From: Hyphomicrobiaceae bacterium
GTDB taxonomy: Bacteria; Pseudomonadota; Alphaproteobacteria; Rhizobiales; Hyphomicrobiaceae
Direction of reading: 5' to 3'
Assembly: GCA_020442165.1 (NCBI GenBank)
Contig: JAGRKV010000018.1
Span: forward strand, 1 to 64,000
Length of the DNA: 64,000 nt
This document shows positions 44,482 through 53,466 of the stretch, in pieces. Made by a program: the position numbers and the translations under genes. The stretch's first letter is position 1. Each line of letters starts with the position of its first letter. Below the pieces are notes generated by a model. The model had not been told where the DNA came from. It made no database searches and saw only the letters and a program-made list of their open reading frames with translations.

Positions 44482-47145
44482 ATGACAGAAGCTGGCTGGA
44501 CGAAAACGACGTGTCCTTATTGCGGGGTCGGGTGCGGAGTTCTGGCGCGCGCCAATCCCGACGGCAGCGCCGAGGTCAAGGGCGATCCCGAGCACCCAGC
44601 CAACTTCGGTCGCCTGTGCTCCAAGGGTTCGGCGCTCGGTGAGACACTGTCGCTATCGGATCGCCTGCTGCATCCGCTGGTGCATGGCCGGAAGACGGGT
44701 TGGGATGAAGCGCTTGATCTCGTGGCGGCCAGGTTTGCAGATACGATTGCGGAACACGGCGCAGATAGCGTGGCACTCTATGTTTCGGGTCAGATACTCA
44801 CTGAGGATTATTACGTCGCCAACAAGCTGATGAAGGGCTACATCGGCTCCGGCAACATCGACACCAATTCACGGCTTTGCATGGCGTCGTCCGTTGCCGG
44901 CCACAAGCGCGCATTCGGCAGCGATACGGTGCCGGGATGCTATGAAGACCTCGAGTTGGCGGATCTGGTCGTGCTGACCGGTTCCAACCTTGCGTGGTGC
45001 CATCCTGTCCTGTTTCAGAGGTTGGCCGCGGCAAAGGAGACGAGGGGCACCAAGGTCGTCGTTATTGATCCACGCGAGACCGCGACCTGCGAGCTTGCCG
45101 ACCTGCATTTGCCGATTGCCCCGGGGATGGACGTTTGTCTCTTCAACGGGCTGCTCGCTCATCTGGTGCGGATGGGCAAAGTCGATCAAGAGTTCGTCAA
45201 TGCCCACACGTCGGGTTTTTACGCGGCGCTTGAGGTGGCGGCTGAGCTTTCACTTCATGATGTGGCCCAACGCACTGAACTTTCCGAGGCGGCGATCGCG
45301 AAGTTCTATGACCTGTTCGCAGCAACCGATAAGACCGTCACGGTCTACAGCCAGGGTGTCAACCAGTCCACGTCCGGCACGGACAAGGTCAATGCCATTA
45401 TCAATTGCCATTTGGCGACCGGCCGCATCGGACGTCCAGGGGCATCGCCGTTTTCGGTGACGGGACAGCCCAATGCGATGGGTGGACGTGAGGTCGGCGG
45501 GCTTGCCAACATGCTGGCAGCGCACATGGAGATTGCTGACCCCGAACATCGGCGCATCGTCCAATCCTTCTGGCGGTCGCCGGCAATTGCCGAACGTGCG
45601 GGATTGAAAGCCGTCGACTTGTTCAAGGCGGCGGGCGAGGGGCGCATCAAGGCGCTGTGGATCGTTGCGACCAATCCCGTCGACAGCCTGCCCGATGCGG
45701 ACAAGGTGCGCGAAGCCATCAAGGCCTGTCCCTTCGTCGTCGTCTCCGATGTAGCCGCCAAGACCGACACGACGGAACTGGCGCATGTGCATCTGCCAGC
45801 CGCTGCATGGGGCGAGAAGGATGGCACAGTCACCAATTCGGAGCGGCGGATCTCGCGGCAACGCGCATTTCTGCCGGTTCCGGGCGAAGTGCGGCCTGAC
45901 TGGTGGCAGCTTGCCGAAGTGGGCAAGCGCATGGGACATGGCGATGCGTTTTCATATGGTGGCGCGCATGCGATCTTTGCCGAGTACTGCGCGCTGACGG
46001 GTGCGGAAAACAATGGCAGGCGCGATCTCGACATTTCGCCGTTTTCGACGCTTGAGGGCGGTGAGTACGACCGGCTCGAACCGTTTCAGTGGCCGCTCAA
46101 GAGTAATGACCGATCTGCGCCGCAGCGGATGTTCGCGGATGGCAGGTTTTTCACGGCGGATGGCAGGGCGCAATTCATTGCGACCCGTTACCGAGCGCCC
46201 AAGTCTGCACTGACTGACGAATTCCCCCTGGTGCTCAATACCGGGCGCGTGCGCGACCAGTGGCATACGATGACGCGGACCAGCAAGACGCCCCGACTCA
46301 TGAGCCACATCGCGGAGCCGTTCGTCGAAGTTCACCCTGCAGATGCGGCTGCGCTCGGGCTTGCCGCTGCCGATCTTGCGGAGGTGGAGAGCATTGCCGG
46401 CCGTGCAATCGCGCGCGTCTCAGTGAGCGCGCGGCAGCGTGCCGGCTCTGTATTTGTGCCCATGCACTGGACAGACCAGCTATCGCGCAACGGACGCATC
46501 GACGCGACAGTTCTCGCCAACACCGATCCTGTTTCCGGACAGCCCGAACTCAAGTACACGCCGGTCAAGGTGTCGAAATTCGAGACGGCGTGGCAGGCGT
46601 TCGCTGTGTCGCTGCAGGAGCCTGACATAGCGCCATACGACTACGCGGCGGTCGCAAGGGCTGGACCAGGATATCGCGTCGAGATTGGAGCCCGCGATGT
46701 GCCGCCCGACTGGACGGAGCTTGCGCGGTCGATCATCGGTGTCGCGGAAGGGGTGCCGGGACTGCTGGCCTATCATGACAGCGCAAACGGCTCCTATCGA
46801 TTTGCGGGATTTGTTGGCGATCGCTGCGTCGGACTTCTGTTTGCTTCGCGGGGACCAGTTGTCGTCGCGCGTTCGTGGGCGGTCGAGCAGTTGGGCGCAT
46901 CAATTGCGCCAGAGAAGCGTTTGAGGCTGTTGGCCGGGCGGCCGGGAGCTGACGCGGTCGATCGCGGCCATATTGTGTGTGCTTGCTTTGGAGTCGGCGC
47001 CAACGAGATCGCTGCCGCCATAGAGCAAGGATGCCGATCAGTGCAGGCGGTGGGCGAGCGCCTGAGCGCGGGCACCAACTGCGGGTCGTGCCGTTCCGAA
47101 ATCGGCCGGATGATTAATGAGCGGGCGCTCGATGCGGCCGTGTAA
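44482..47145 (+). CDS. nasC: Assimilatory nitrate reductase, molybdopterin catalytic subunit
   Basis: Cytoplasmic Mo-bisMGD nitrate reductase, 887 residues, with no signal peptide. An N-terminal [4Fe-4S] motif has C11, C14, C18 and C46 (CPYCGVGCGV, then LCSKGS). The DMSO-reductase-family domains follow, with NQSTSGTDKVNAI and GRPGASPFSVTGQPNAMGGREVG (in part). The C-terminus is a BFD-like [2Fe-2S] module (IVCACFGVG, then GTNCGSCRSEI), as in NasA/NasC. It closes the operon and is probably reduced through the Rieske ferredoxin. ATG follows GAGG. Confidence 0.96.
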   Translation: MTEAGWTKTTCPYCGVGCGVLARANPDGSAEVKGDPEHPANFGRLCSKGSALGETLSLSDRLLHPLVHGRKTGWDEALDLVAARFADTIAEHGADSVALYVSGQILTEDYYVANKLMKGYIGSGNIDTNSRLCMASSVAGHKRAFGSDTVPGCYEDLELADLVVLTGSNLAWCHPVLFQRLAAAKETRGTKVVVIDPRETATCELADLHLPIAPGMDVCLFNGLLAHLVRMGKVDQEFVNAHTSGFYAALEVAAELSLHDVAQRTELSEAAIAKFYDLFAATDKTVTVYSQGVNQSTSGTDKVNAIINCHLATGRIGRPGASPFSVTGQPNAMGGREVGGLANMLAAHMEIADPEHRRIVQSFWRSPAIAERAGLKAVDLFKAAGEGRIKALWIVATNPVDSLPDADKVREAIKACPFVVVSDVAAKTDTTELAHVHLPAAAWGEKDGTVTNSERRISRQRAFLPVPGEVRPDWWQLAEVGKRMGHGDAFSYGGAHAIFAEYCALTGAENNGRRDLDISPFSTLEGGEYDRLEPFQWPLKSNDRSAPQRMFADGRFFTADGRAQFIATRYRAPKSALTDEFPLVLNTGRVRDQWHTMTRTSKTPRLMSHIAEPFVEVHPADAAALGLAAADLAEVESIAGRAIARVSVSARQRAGSVFVPMHWTDQLSRNGRIDATVLANTDPVSGQPELKYTPVKVSKFETAWQAFAVSLQEPDIAPYDYAAVARAGPGYRVEIGARDVPPDWTELARSIIGVAEGVPGLLAYHDSANGSYRFAGFVGDRCVGLLFASRGPVVVARSWAVEQLGASIAPEKRLRLLAGRPGADAVDRGHIVCACFGVGANEIAAAIEQGCRSVQAVGERLSAGTNCGSCRSEIGRMINERALDAAV

Positions 47146-47173
47146 TGCGGCAATGCCTTCGGAACTGCCGCAT
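47145..47173. terminator. Terminator-like hairpin after nitrate reductase gene
   Basis: ATGCGGCA (47145-47152) pairs with TGCCGCAT (47166-47173), with an inner CCTTCGG loop region. It overlaps the nasC stop by one base. No clear T-run follows on either strand, so termination here is uncertain. Confidence 0.4.
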
Positions 47174-47223
47174 CAACGGTGAGTGCAGCCAAGGCAAATC
47201 GACGGCGAGTGGGGTTGCGGGAG

Positions 47224-47670
47224 TTACGTGGTCAAAGCCGCGAGCAGGTCCCGTGAAATCCGGTCGGCGAGCTGGCGCATAACGGCATAGCCGCTCGCGG
47301 TGTCGGTCTCAAAATACCTGGTGAGCGCGGTGCCATCTATGGTCAGAACGGTCGTGTCTTCCAGGCAGCTTGCGGTCGCGACGCGGCGTGGCTCCTCACC
47401 AGTGAGCGCGGCCCAGCCGAATGTTTCTCCTGCTTCCATGATCGACTGTGCGGCTGATGCGCGATTGCCCACGCCGATGGAAAAGCGCACGCGGCCGGAG
47501 ACGACGACATAGACGGAGAGGGCGGCATCGCCGAGCGTATAGATCTCGTCGCCTTCCTCGTAATTCTTGGTCTGGGCAAAATTGGCGATCGATGCAATTG
47601 CGGCCTCGTTCAGGCCGCCGAAAAGACTAGCTTTCCTCAGCACCTTCTGCGCTTCACTTGCGTCGATCAT
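47224..47670 (-). CDS. Stand-alone cyclic-nucleotide-binding domain protein
   Basis: A 148-residue CRP-like sensor domain without a DNA-binding helix-turn-helix: LRKASLFGGLNEAAIASIANF, then EEGDEIYTLGDAALSVYVVVSGRV (in part), then AGETFGWAALTGEEPRRVATA. The ATG at 47670 follows AGGAG by six bases. It lies just downstream of msmD on the same strand and could be co-transcribed with the msm genes; role unknown. Confidence 0.85.
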   Translation of the reverse strand: MIDASEAQKVLRKASLFGGLNEAAIASIANFAQTKNYEEGDEIYTLGDAALSVYVVVSGRVRFSIGVGNRASAAQSIMEAGETFGWAALTGEEPRRVATASCLEDTTVLTIDGTALTRYFETDTASGYAVMRQLADRISRDLLAALTT

Positions 47671-47764
47671 CGTATGCTCCTGTTCCGGGCATTGCGCGCC
47701 AGGATTTTTCACTCGTGAATGGCTTCGCTCGCTAATTCAGGCATTGCCGCGCGGTCACTCACAT

Positions 47765-48805
47765 TCAGCCGAATTTGTCGTAACGGATGAACTCCGCAGG
47801 CAAGCGTGCTTCCATAATCAACATGCGAAGGGCTCCATCGACCATGGGCGGCGGGCCGGCAACGAAGCCAACCATGTTATCGTAGCGACCGGCCATCTGA
47901 CGTGCGGCGACTTCATGTACGAAACCGCTGGCGAGGTTTATCTCAGGGTGGTCCGGGTGGGTCGGCTGGGGCGGTTCCTCGTTGGACAGGGCAATTGTCA
48001 CCTCGAGGTTTCCCTTTGCCTTCTTCACCTGATCGGCGAATTCCGCTGTGTAGAAGCAGTCTTCCATGGTTCGCACGCCGAAAAATATATGACCCGTGTG
48101 GGTGTCGAGATAACCGTTGCGGGTTGCATGCTGGGCAATGGCCATCATGCCGGCCACGCCGGAGCCACCTGCGATGCAGACAAAATTCTTGCCCTCTTCG
48201 GGGCGGAAGGTGGCGCGGCCAAGCGGTCCCAACAGCTTCAACGTCCTGCCATTCACGTCGGTCTCAAACAGCCAATCGGAGAATTTGCCACCGAGCTTGC
48301 GCTTGACGACGAAGGCGAGCCGATCGGTGCTGTTGGCGTGGTTCACCATCGAGTAGGCGCGTGCGCCGGTGACGTCTTCGCAGCTCAAGGCTGCGAACTG
48401 GCCAGCGGCAAACGACATGGCGCGATCGAGCTGAACCTCGAAGTGAATGACATCGTGGGTGAGACGCCGCACGGCATCGATGCGACCGGTAAAGTCTGCT
48501 GGAAGCGCCGCTTCAGGCAGCGGTTCGACCTTGGCTGGTACGCGCACGACGCAGTCGCCGTGTACGTGGGCTTGGCACAGCAGGACCTCGTTCTTGGCGC
48601 GCTTCACGTAGGCCAGTCCCGGTGCATCGTCCCAAGCAAGCGAGACATTGCCATCCATGACACGGGCGCGGCAGGTGCCGCAGGTACCGGTGGCGCACTC
48701 GTAAGGCAAGCCGAGCCCGCGCTTCAATCCCTCATAGAGCAGGTTGCTGGAGCCGTCGGCTTCAAACTCCGCGATGCCGGTCTTGCTCTGGATTGTGACT
48801 TTCAT
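47765..48805 (-). CDS. msmD: Methanesulfonate monooxygenase reductase component
   Basis: A 346-residue NADH:ferredoxin reductase. The N-terminal plant-type [2Fe-2S] domain has C37, C42, C45 and C77 (YECATGTCGTCRA, then LLCQA). It is followed by an FAD domain (RAYSMVNHA) and a NAD domain (CIAGGSGVAGMMAIA). In the msm system this component takes electrons from NADH and reduces the Rieske ferredoxin MsmC. It is the last of msmABCD; the assignment relies on the operon context with a diagnostic MsmA. Confidence 0.88.
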   Translation of the reverse strand: MKVTIQSKTGIAEFEADGSSNLLYEGLKRGLGLPYECATGTCGTCRARVMDGNVSLAWDDAPGLAYVKRAKNEVLLCQAHVHGDCVVRVPAKVEPLPEAALPADFTGRIDAVRRLTHDVIHFEVQLDRAMSFAAGQFAALSCEDVTGARAYSMVNHANSTDRLAFVVKRKLGGKFSDWLFETDVNGRTLKLLGPLGRATFRPEEGKNFVCIAGGSGVAGMMAIAQHATRNGYLDTHTGHIFFGVRTMEDCFYTAEFADQVKKAKGNLEVTIALSNEEPPQPTHPDHPEINLASGFVHEVAARQMAGRYDNMVGFVAGPPPMVDGALRMLIMEARLPAEFIRYDKFG

Positions 48806-48884
48806 GATAAGTGCATTCTCTGGAATCGACTCACGAATCCGTCATGCGAGCGGCGCTCGCATCGCGACCGGCGTCAGGGGTGCA

Positions 48885-49265
48885 TCAGCTCTTGGCAAAG
48901 AAGGAGTCGTCGTCCATGTCGTCTTCATCGTCGAATTCATAAACGATCTCTTCCTCCACCAGCGCCAGAATGTCGCCATTCTCTTCCTTGCACTGGTAGG
49001 ACTTGATGTCTTTCTCGGTCTCCGTCCCGTGCTGCTCAAGGGTCGCCAGGTTCCAGGCCCACAAGTGCTTTGTGCAGGTGAGCACGCAATTGGAAATCAC
49101 ACCGGAAATCTCAAGCGGCTCCTCCATGTGCGGGCACATCGGCGGAATTGCAGCAAAGCCGCTGCCGTAGTTGGCGATCACGATCGGGATGCCGCCGTCG
49201 ATCCAGAACTTCTTCAATGTGTTGGGTGCCACATCGGTTGCTTTGCAGACCTTTTTCCAGCTCAT
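48885..49265 (-). CDS. msmC: Methanesulfonate monooxygenase Rieske ferredoxin
   Basis: A 126-residue Rieske ferredoxin: C44-P-H46 in MCPHMEE and C64-T-K-H67 in TCTKHLW, with 17 residues between pairs. The C-terminus is unusually acidic (about 13 Asp/Glu in the last 22 residues). It shuttles electrons from the reductase to the hydroxylase. The ATG at 49265 gives the normal start MSWKKVCKA; the open frame to 49346 is not conserved-looking. Confidence 0.88.
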   Translation of the reverse strand: MSWKKVCKATDVAPNTLKKFWIDGGIPIVIANYGSGFAAIPPMCPHMEEPLEISGVISNCVLTCTKHLWAWNLATLEQHGTETEKDIKSYQCKEENGDILALVEEEIVYEFDDEDDMDDDSFFAKS

Positions 49266-49444
49266 CGTTGACGCGGTTCCTTCCTCGCCCTGCAGGGCGA
49301 TACATCTTGCGTACGTTACATCTTGCGCGCGGTGGGGCGCCGCCAAACGATGCCATATGCTGCCGGGCGTACGATTGGCGAAAGTGGGCAGCGGGTCATC
49401 CGCGGCGCGCGCCGAGGACTATCAGACGCCCTTGACGCGAGACA

Positions 49445-49942
49445 TCAGAGCGGCCAGTGAGAGCCCTTGTCGAGACGGCGGTTGTCGAGCCGGACCTCGC
49501 GCTTGACGAACTTGGCCTTGCCGTCTTCAAGCTTGAAGGTGTCGTGATACTTGCCGATGAGAAAGAGCCGGCTCTCGCCAGAATCCAGATGCGAGTTCAC
49601 GCCGTCTAGCATGTTCTGGTAGATCACGAATGAGCTTACCGCGGAAGCCGTGCTCATGTCGTCGGCAACATCCACTGTGTAGACCGATGTATGCCGGCGA
49701 AGCGGAGAGTGGTCGGTATTGTGCTTGGGCAGCAGCCGCACCAGTGTCTCAACTTCCTTGCGCTGGCCCTGCAGATAAATCATGTCCTTGTTTATCTCGG
49801 GGCTGAACGCAGTGATCTTGTAGTGGAAGTTCTCGTCGCATAGATCGAGCCAATCTTCCCACTTCTGGTCGTCAAGCGCCATGGTTGCACGATAGATGGT
49901 GTCGCGAACCACGGACGCCGCGTCGTGTCCGTTCTTGTGCAT
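49445..49942 (-). CDS. msmB: Methanesulfonate monooxygenase hydroxylase small subunit
   Basis: A 165-residue beta subunit of the ring-hydroxylating-dioxygenase type (SnoaL/NTF2 fold): YRATMALDDQKWEDWLDLCD, then FHYKI, then LPKHNTDHSPLRRHTSV, then KFVKREVRLDNRRL. It pairs with MsmA to form the hydroxylase. The start at 49942 (MHKNGHDAAS) is preferred; the upstream frame to 50047 lacks support. It lies between msmA and msmC on the minus strand. Confidence 0.88.
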   Translation of the reverse strand: MHKNGHDAASVVRDTIYRATMALDDQKWEDWLDLCDENFHYKITAFSPEINKDMIYLQGQRKEVETLVRLLPKHNTDHSPLRRHTSVYTVDVADDMSTASAVSSFVIYQNMLDGVNSHLDSGESRLFLIGKYHDTFKLEDGKAKFVKREVRLDNRRLDKGSHWPL

Positions 49943-50077
49943 GGACGCATCTCCCAATTCGGTCGTCGGTCTTTTTTTATCGTGAGGCAGGCGAACAATC
50001 CCCTGCCCCGAAGGCACTTCGGCGGTGCAAACAGGGCGGTCCATCATTCGAGGCCGCCCTGGATCCTTGGCAGTAGC

Positions 50078-51340
50078 CTATTCGGCAGCTTCGGCGGATT
50101 CACCCGGATTGCGCTCGTGCCACGGCTGATCGGGATCGTTCGGCAGCCGGTCCATCCAACGGCCCCACTCGTCATAGTAGTGACGCATGCCGATCTCGTC
50201 GTGGATGGTCTGGTTTTCGTGGCGGCCGTGCAGGATCTGGCGCGGCTCGGTGTGCGGGCGCATGGTCGTGCCTTGCCCGGCGACGCCGATCAGGTCCTCG
50301 TGCAGATTGCGCCCGAAGGGCCCCCAAATGGAGTTGTGATGGTTTATCCGGGTCTCGCGCTCTTCCGGCGTATCGCGCTTCAGGCCAAGGCCACGGAATT
50401 CGATCATCACCTTGTCGGGGCCGAGCGGCGTGACAACATCGCAACGCAGGGCCGATCCGCGCAGGTTGAAGTTCATGCCGGGGAAGAGATCAACCATGTA
50501 CCACTGATTGGGCGGCAGGTGCGGGAACGACAGTGCACCACGGCTCTCGAAGCCTTCGTAATTCTCATAGTTCACTTCGAACGTGCCGACGACGACATGT
50601 CCGTGCTTGAATGCGAAGTTCTTGCGCGCGAAGTAGGCATCGTTAAAGCCCGTCACGCGGTTATGGTAGTGCATGAAGTCGTGATAGAACTCGCTGTTGG
50701 TGTCGTGCCAGAGCTTGTAGTTCGTATCGATGATCGCCTTGTGGTAGTGGAATACTTCGAGCGGCTCGGCGTCGATGCTCTTGCGCAGGCAATCGAAGGG
50801 TTCGCCGGCCCAGTCCTCGAGACTGATTTTCGGATTGTCGTCGAGCGATACCCAAACGAATCCGCCGAACTTGACCTCGCAGCGCAGCCTGCGCAAGCCA
50901 ACGTCTTCCTTGCACAGCCTGTCCTGATAGCCTTCCTTCTCGCGGGCAACGTAGACGCAGCTGCCCTTCATATCGAACTGCCAGGCATGGAACATGCAGG
51001 TGATGCGCTTGGGGTTGCCCGACGGCTGGCCTTCAAGGAAGCTGCCTGAGGGACGCCGTTCGAGAAGCATGCCGCGATGGGGGCATACATTCAAAAACGC
51101 GCGGACCTCGTTGTCTGGACCGCGTGCAATGATGATCGGTTCCCCGGCGATGCTGGTCGTGCGGAAGTCGTAAGGTTTGGGCAGCTCGGATTCATGGCAG
51201 ACCGGGATCCAGACCTTCTTGAAGATGCGTTCCATCTCGTCATCGAAGACATTCTGGTCGGAATACACGCGGCTATCGATCCACTCGCCGCCTTCGAGTT
51301 TTGGCTTTGCTAGCCATTGACTGTGATTGCGTGCTGGCAT
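50078..51340 (-). CDS. msmA: Methanesulfonate monooxygenase hydroxylase large subunit
   Basis: A 420-residue alpha subunit with a Rieske centre and a mononuclear iron site. The Rieske ligands are C86-P-H88 and C115-M-F-H118, separated by 26 residues instead of the usual 16-17; CxH-X26-CxxH is the signature described for MsmA. The iron site is probably H220, H224/H226 in SEFYHDFMHYHNR. The enzyme converts methanesulfonate with NADH and O2 to formaldehyde and sulfite. The ATG at 51340 follows AGGAGG by eight bases. First gene of msmABCD, divergent from the transporter. Confidence 0.92.
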   Translation of the reverse strand: MPARNHSQWLAKPKLEGGEWIDSRVYSDQNVFDDEMERIFKKVWIPVCHESELPKPYDFRTTSIAGEPIIIARGPDNEVRAFLNVCPHRGMLLERRPSGSFLEGQPSGNPKRITCMFHAWQFDMKGSCVYVAREKEGYQDRLCKEDVGLRRLRCEVKFGGFVWVSLDDNPKISLEDWAGEPFDCLRKSIDAEPLEVFHYHKAIIDTNYKLWHDTNSEFYHDFMHYHNRVTGFNDAYFARKNFAFKHGHVVVGTFEVNYENYEGFESRGALSFPHLPPNQWYMVDLFPGMNFNLRGSALRCDVVTPLGPDKVMIEFRGLGLKRDTPEERETRINHHNSIWGPFGRNLHEDLIGVAGQGTTMRPHTEPRQILHGRHENQTIHDEIGMRHYYDEWGRWMDRLPNDPDQPWHERNPGESAEAAE

Positions 51341-52084
51341 CCGTGGACCTCCTCCTGACACCCACTCATTCACTGGCGGGATAAATTGGGAATGAACTCA
51401 ACAAGTGGCGGCGGGTGCGTTTCCTGCCTGTTTTCCGACGAGCGGTCGCGAAGCCGCCATGGTACACTAAGGGAAATCTGTGTGCCGACATCCCAACTGC
51501 GCCGACGCGCTGCATTGGCCCATGAAATGAGCATTGAAGCGCAATGGCCAATGGGCCTCTTGCGAGGGGAACATTGCCACATCGATCATTGATGAAAACA
51601 ATCAAAACTTCCTATCATGTGATCGAACCTACAAATCTAGGTGGTACAAGGCGGCAAGGACCGGAACCGGCCACGCGCATGAAAATACGCCATAACCCGT
51701 TCCGTGCGGGCCTGGCTCATGTGAGGTTGAACCTAAGCAATAGGCTACTTTGATAGATCCTAGGCATCACTGCATCAATACGAACGATTTTACTTAGCGG
51801 GCTCGGCAGCGTGCCATGAAGCCTGCGACAAGTTGGCGTAAACAGCGCCGGTTTCGTACCCGGCGGACTGTCAGCGATCTTGCCAAGTCTGGTCAATGGG
51901 ACTTCGGCGGGCAGACAGCACCGCGAGTTGGGAGGACAGGCAGGACTTCAAAACATCACAGATATACGCCGATGGTGCGGCGCAAAAGCTGGCGACACAA
52001 CAATAATCTCGCGCTGCACCCGAAACACCAAGAGGAACGGTGAAGTTCCCAGGTGAAACCGTGAAGCTTCGGGAGGAAGCGCAT
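51341..52084. promoter_or_regulatory. Divergent msmA / msmE control region
   Basis: About 740 bases between the two msm transcription units. No gene inside it is convincing. Two inverted repeats stand out: CATTGGCC (51513-51520) with GGCCAATG (51546-51553), and TTGAT-N7-ATCAA at 51589-51605. Either could be an operator; no regulator gene lies next to it in the window. I could not assign promoters with confidence. Confidence 0.5.
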
Positions 52085-53215
52085 ATGATATCAAGGACTA
52101 CACTTGGAACCGGCCTTGCGAGCTTGACGTTCGCTCTGTTTGCGTCGGTTGCGGCGCATGCCACGGTCGACTTTGGCAAGCCCGGAGAGAAGATCAATCT
52201 GGTCGTTGGCTATCAGCCCTACTACACGGAGTCCTGGTCTGGCGTCGTCAACAACGGCAAACAGTTCTGGAAGAAATATCTACCGGCCGGGTCCACGGTC
52301 GAGTTCCAGGTCGGTCTGCAAGGTTCAGTCATCGTCAATGCGATGACAGGCGAAAAGCAGCATATCGGCTACATGGGCGACATGCCGTCCATCGCATCGA
52401 CCTTCCGCAATCTGGCCGACCGCGGAGGCACCGACATCCGCATTGTCGGCGTAGCTGGAACATCCAAGCAGCAGTGCAACATCTTCCTTGTACGAAACGA
52501 TGCGCCGGAGTTCAAAAGCGGCACCGACGCCGTGAAGTGGATGGACGGCAAGATCACCTCAGCTCCGCACGGGGCATGCACCGATCGCTTCGTGCGTCTC
52601 GCCTATGAAAAAGTTGGGATCAAGCCGGCGAGTTATCTCAACCAGAACATCGAGGTAATCACGACGAACTTCCGCGCTGGCAAGCTCGACGCCGCGGCGA
52701 TCTGGGAGCCGACGGCAACGAAGATCGTCAAGGCCGGCCTCGCACGCCGGGCGGCATCGGGTGAAGATTTCGACGCTCTTGATGGTGCCTTCATTGTCAT
52801 GCTCAATGATCTCATCCAGCAGCGCCCGGATGTTGTCGAGGCATGGATGGAAGGTGAGCTTGATTCACAGCTGTTCCTGGCTGACCTGAAGAACGCCGGC
52901 GAAGTGGCGAAGATGGCCGAAAGCCAGACCGAACAGATCGACAAGAAGGTGCTTTGGGCCGCTCTTTACGGTTCTGATTCAGCGCCCGGATCGGTCAAGC
53001 TCCAACTCGATTTCGTCATCAACGACCGTGTGAAATCGCTGCTCAAGGATGCAACGGCGTTTCTCTACAGCCTGCCAAAGAAGCCGGCTGCCGCCGAGGC
53101 GATCCGCGAAGGTGGCGTCGATGACAGTATCGCGCGCAAGGTGCTTGAAAAACGCGGTTTGAAGAGCCCACTCGGCGAAATCAAAGCGCAGCCTCTATCG
53201 GCCTTTAAGGACTAA
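52085..53215 (+). CDS. msmE: Methanesulfonate ABC transporter binding protein
   Basis: A 376-residue exported binding protein of the SsuA/TauA/NrtA class. The signal peptide is residues 1-24 (TLGTGLASLTFALFASVAAHA). The mature part has INLVVGYQPYYTESWSGVV, then QHIGYMGDMPSIAS, then AAAIWEPTATKIV. The ATG at 52085 follows GGGAGG by about eight bases. Its place opposite msmA indicates methanesulfonate as ligand; related sulfonates are possible. Confidence 0.87.
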   Translation: MISRTTLGTGLASLTFALFASVAAHATVDFGKPGEKINLVVGYQPYYTESWSGVVNNGKQFWKKYLPAGSTVEFQVGLQGSVIVNAMTGEKQHIGYMGDMPSIASTFRNLADRGGTDIRIVGVAGTSKQQCNIFLVRNDAPEFKSGTDAVKWMDGKITSAPHGACTDRFVRLAYEKVGIKPASYLNQNIEVITTNFRAGKLDAAAIWEPTATKIVKAGLARRAASGEDFDALDGAFIVMLNDLIQQRPDVVEAWMEGELDSQLFLADLKNAGEVAKMAESQTEQIDKKVLWAALYGSDSAPGSVKLQLDFVINDRVKSLLKDATAFLYSLPKKPAAAEAIREGGVDDSIARKVLEKRGLKSPLGEIKAQPLSAFKD

Positions 53216-53232
53216 GCCAACAAGAAGTCGCG

Positions 53233-53261
53233 CGTGGTGCCGGCTTTGTGGCCGCACCACG
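53233..53261 (+). other. Strong hairpin between msmE and msmF
   Basis: CGTGGTG (53233-53239) pairs with CACCACG (53255-53261) and CGGC (53241-53244) with GCCG (53251-53254), one bulged C, loop TTTGTG. It begins 18 bases after the binding-protein stop and has no T-run. Such structures often protect binding-protein mRNA ends; that role is inferred. Confidence 0.5.
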
Positions 53262-53466
53262 ACGCGGACGGGCCGTTTCGCATGGCGGCGAAGACTTGAG
53301 AACTACAGCGACAGACGCTGGAGTGCCGGGCGAAACTTGCCGCGAGCGCCAATCGCCGGGAAAGGCGAGCGCGTTCTTGTAATCGAACAAGTCTCTGCCG
53401 CGTTAGGCAAATTGCGCCAAGCCGGCATCAGAGATCGGCACAAGCGGCAGATCGCAAACCAAAGAA

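Noticed and set aside
50078..51340. Reading the Rieske oxygenase as a benzoate- or biphenyl-type aromatic dioxygenase
   Set aside because: The 26-residue spacing between Rieske ligand pairs and the sulfonate-transporter neighbour favour MsmA.
51589..51605. TTGAT-N7-ATCAA as an FNR box
   Set aside because: The spacing is seven bases; FNR/FixK sites need four.
51816..52043. A 75-codon open frame in the msm divergent region
   Set aside because: Basic, low-complexity composition, no ribosome site and no similarity; it ends inside the msmE leader.
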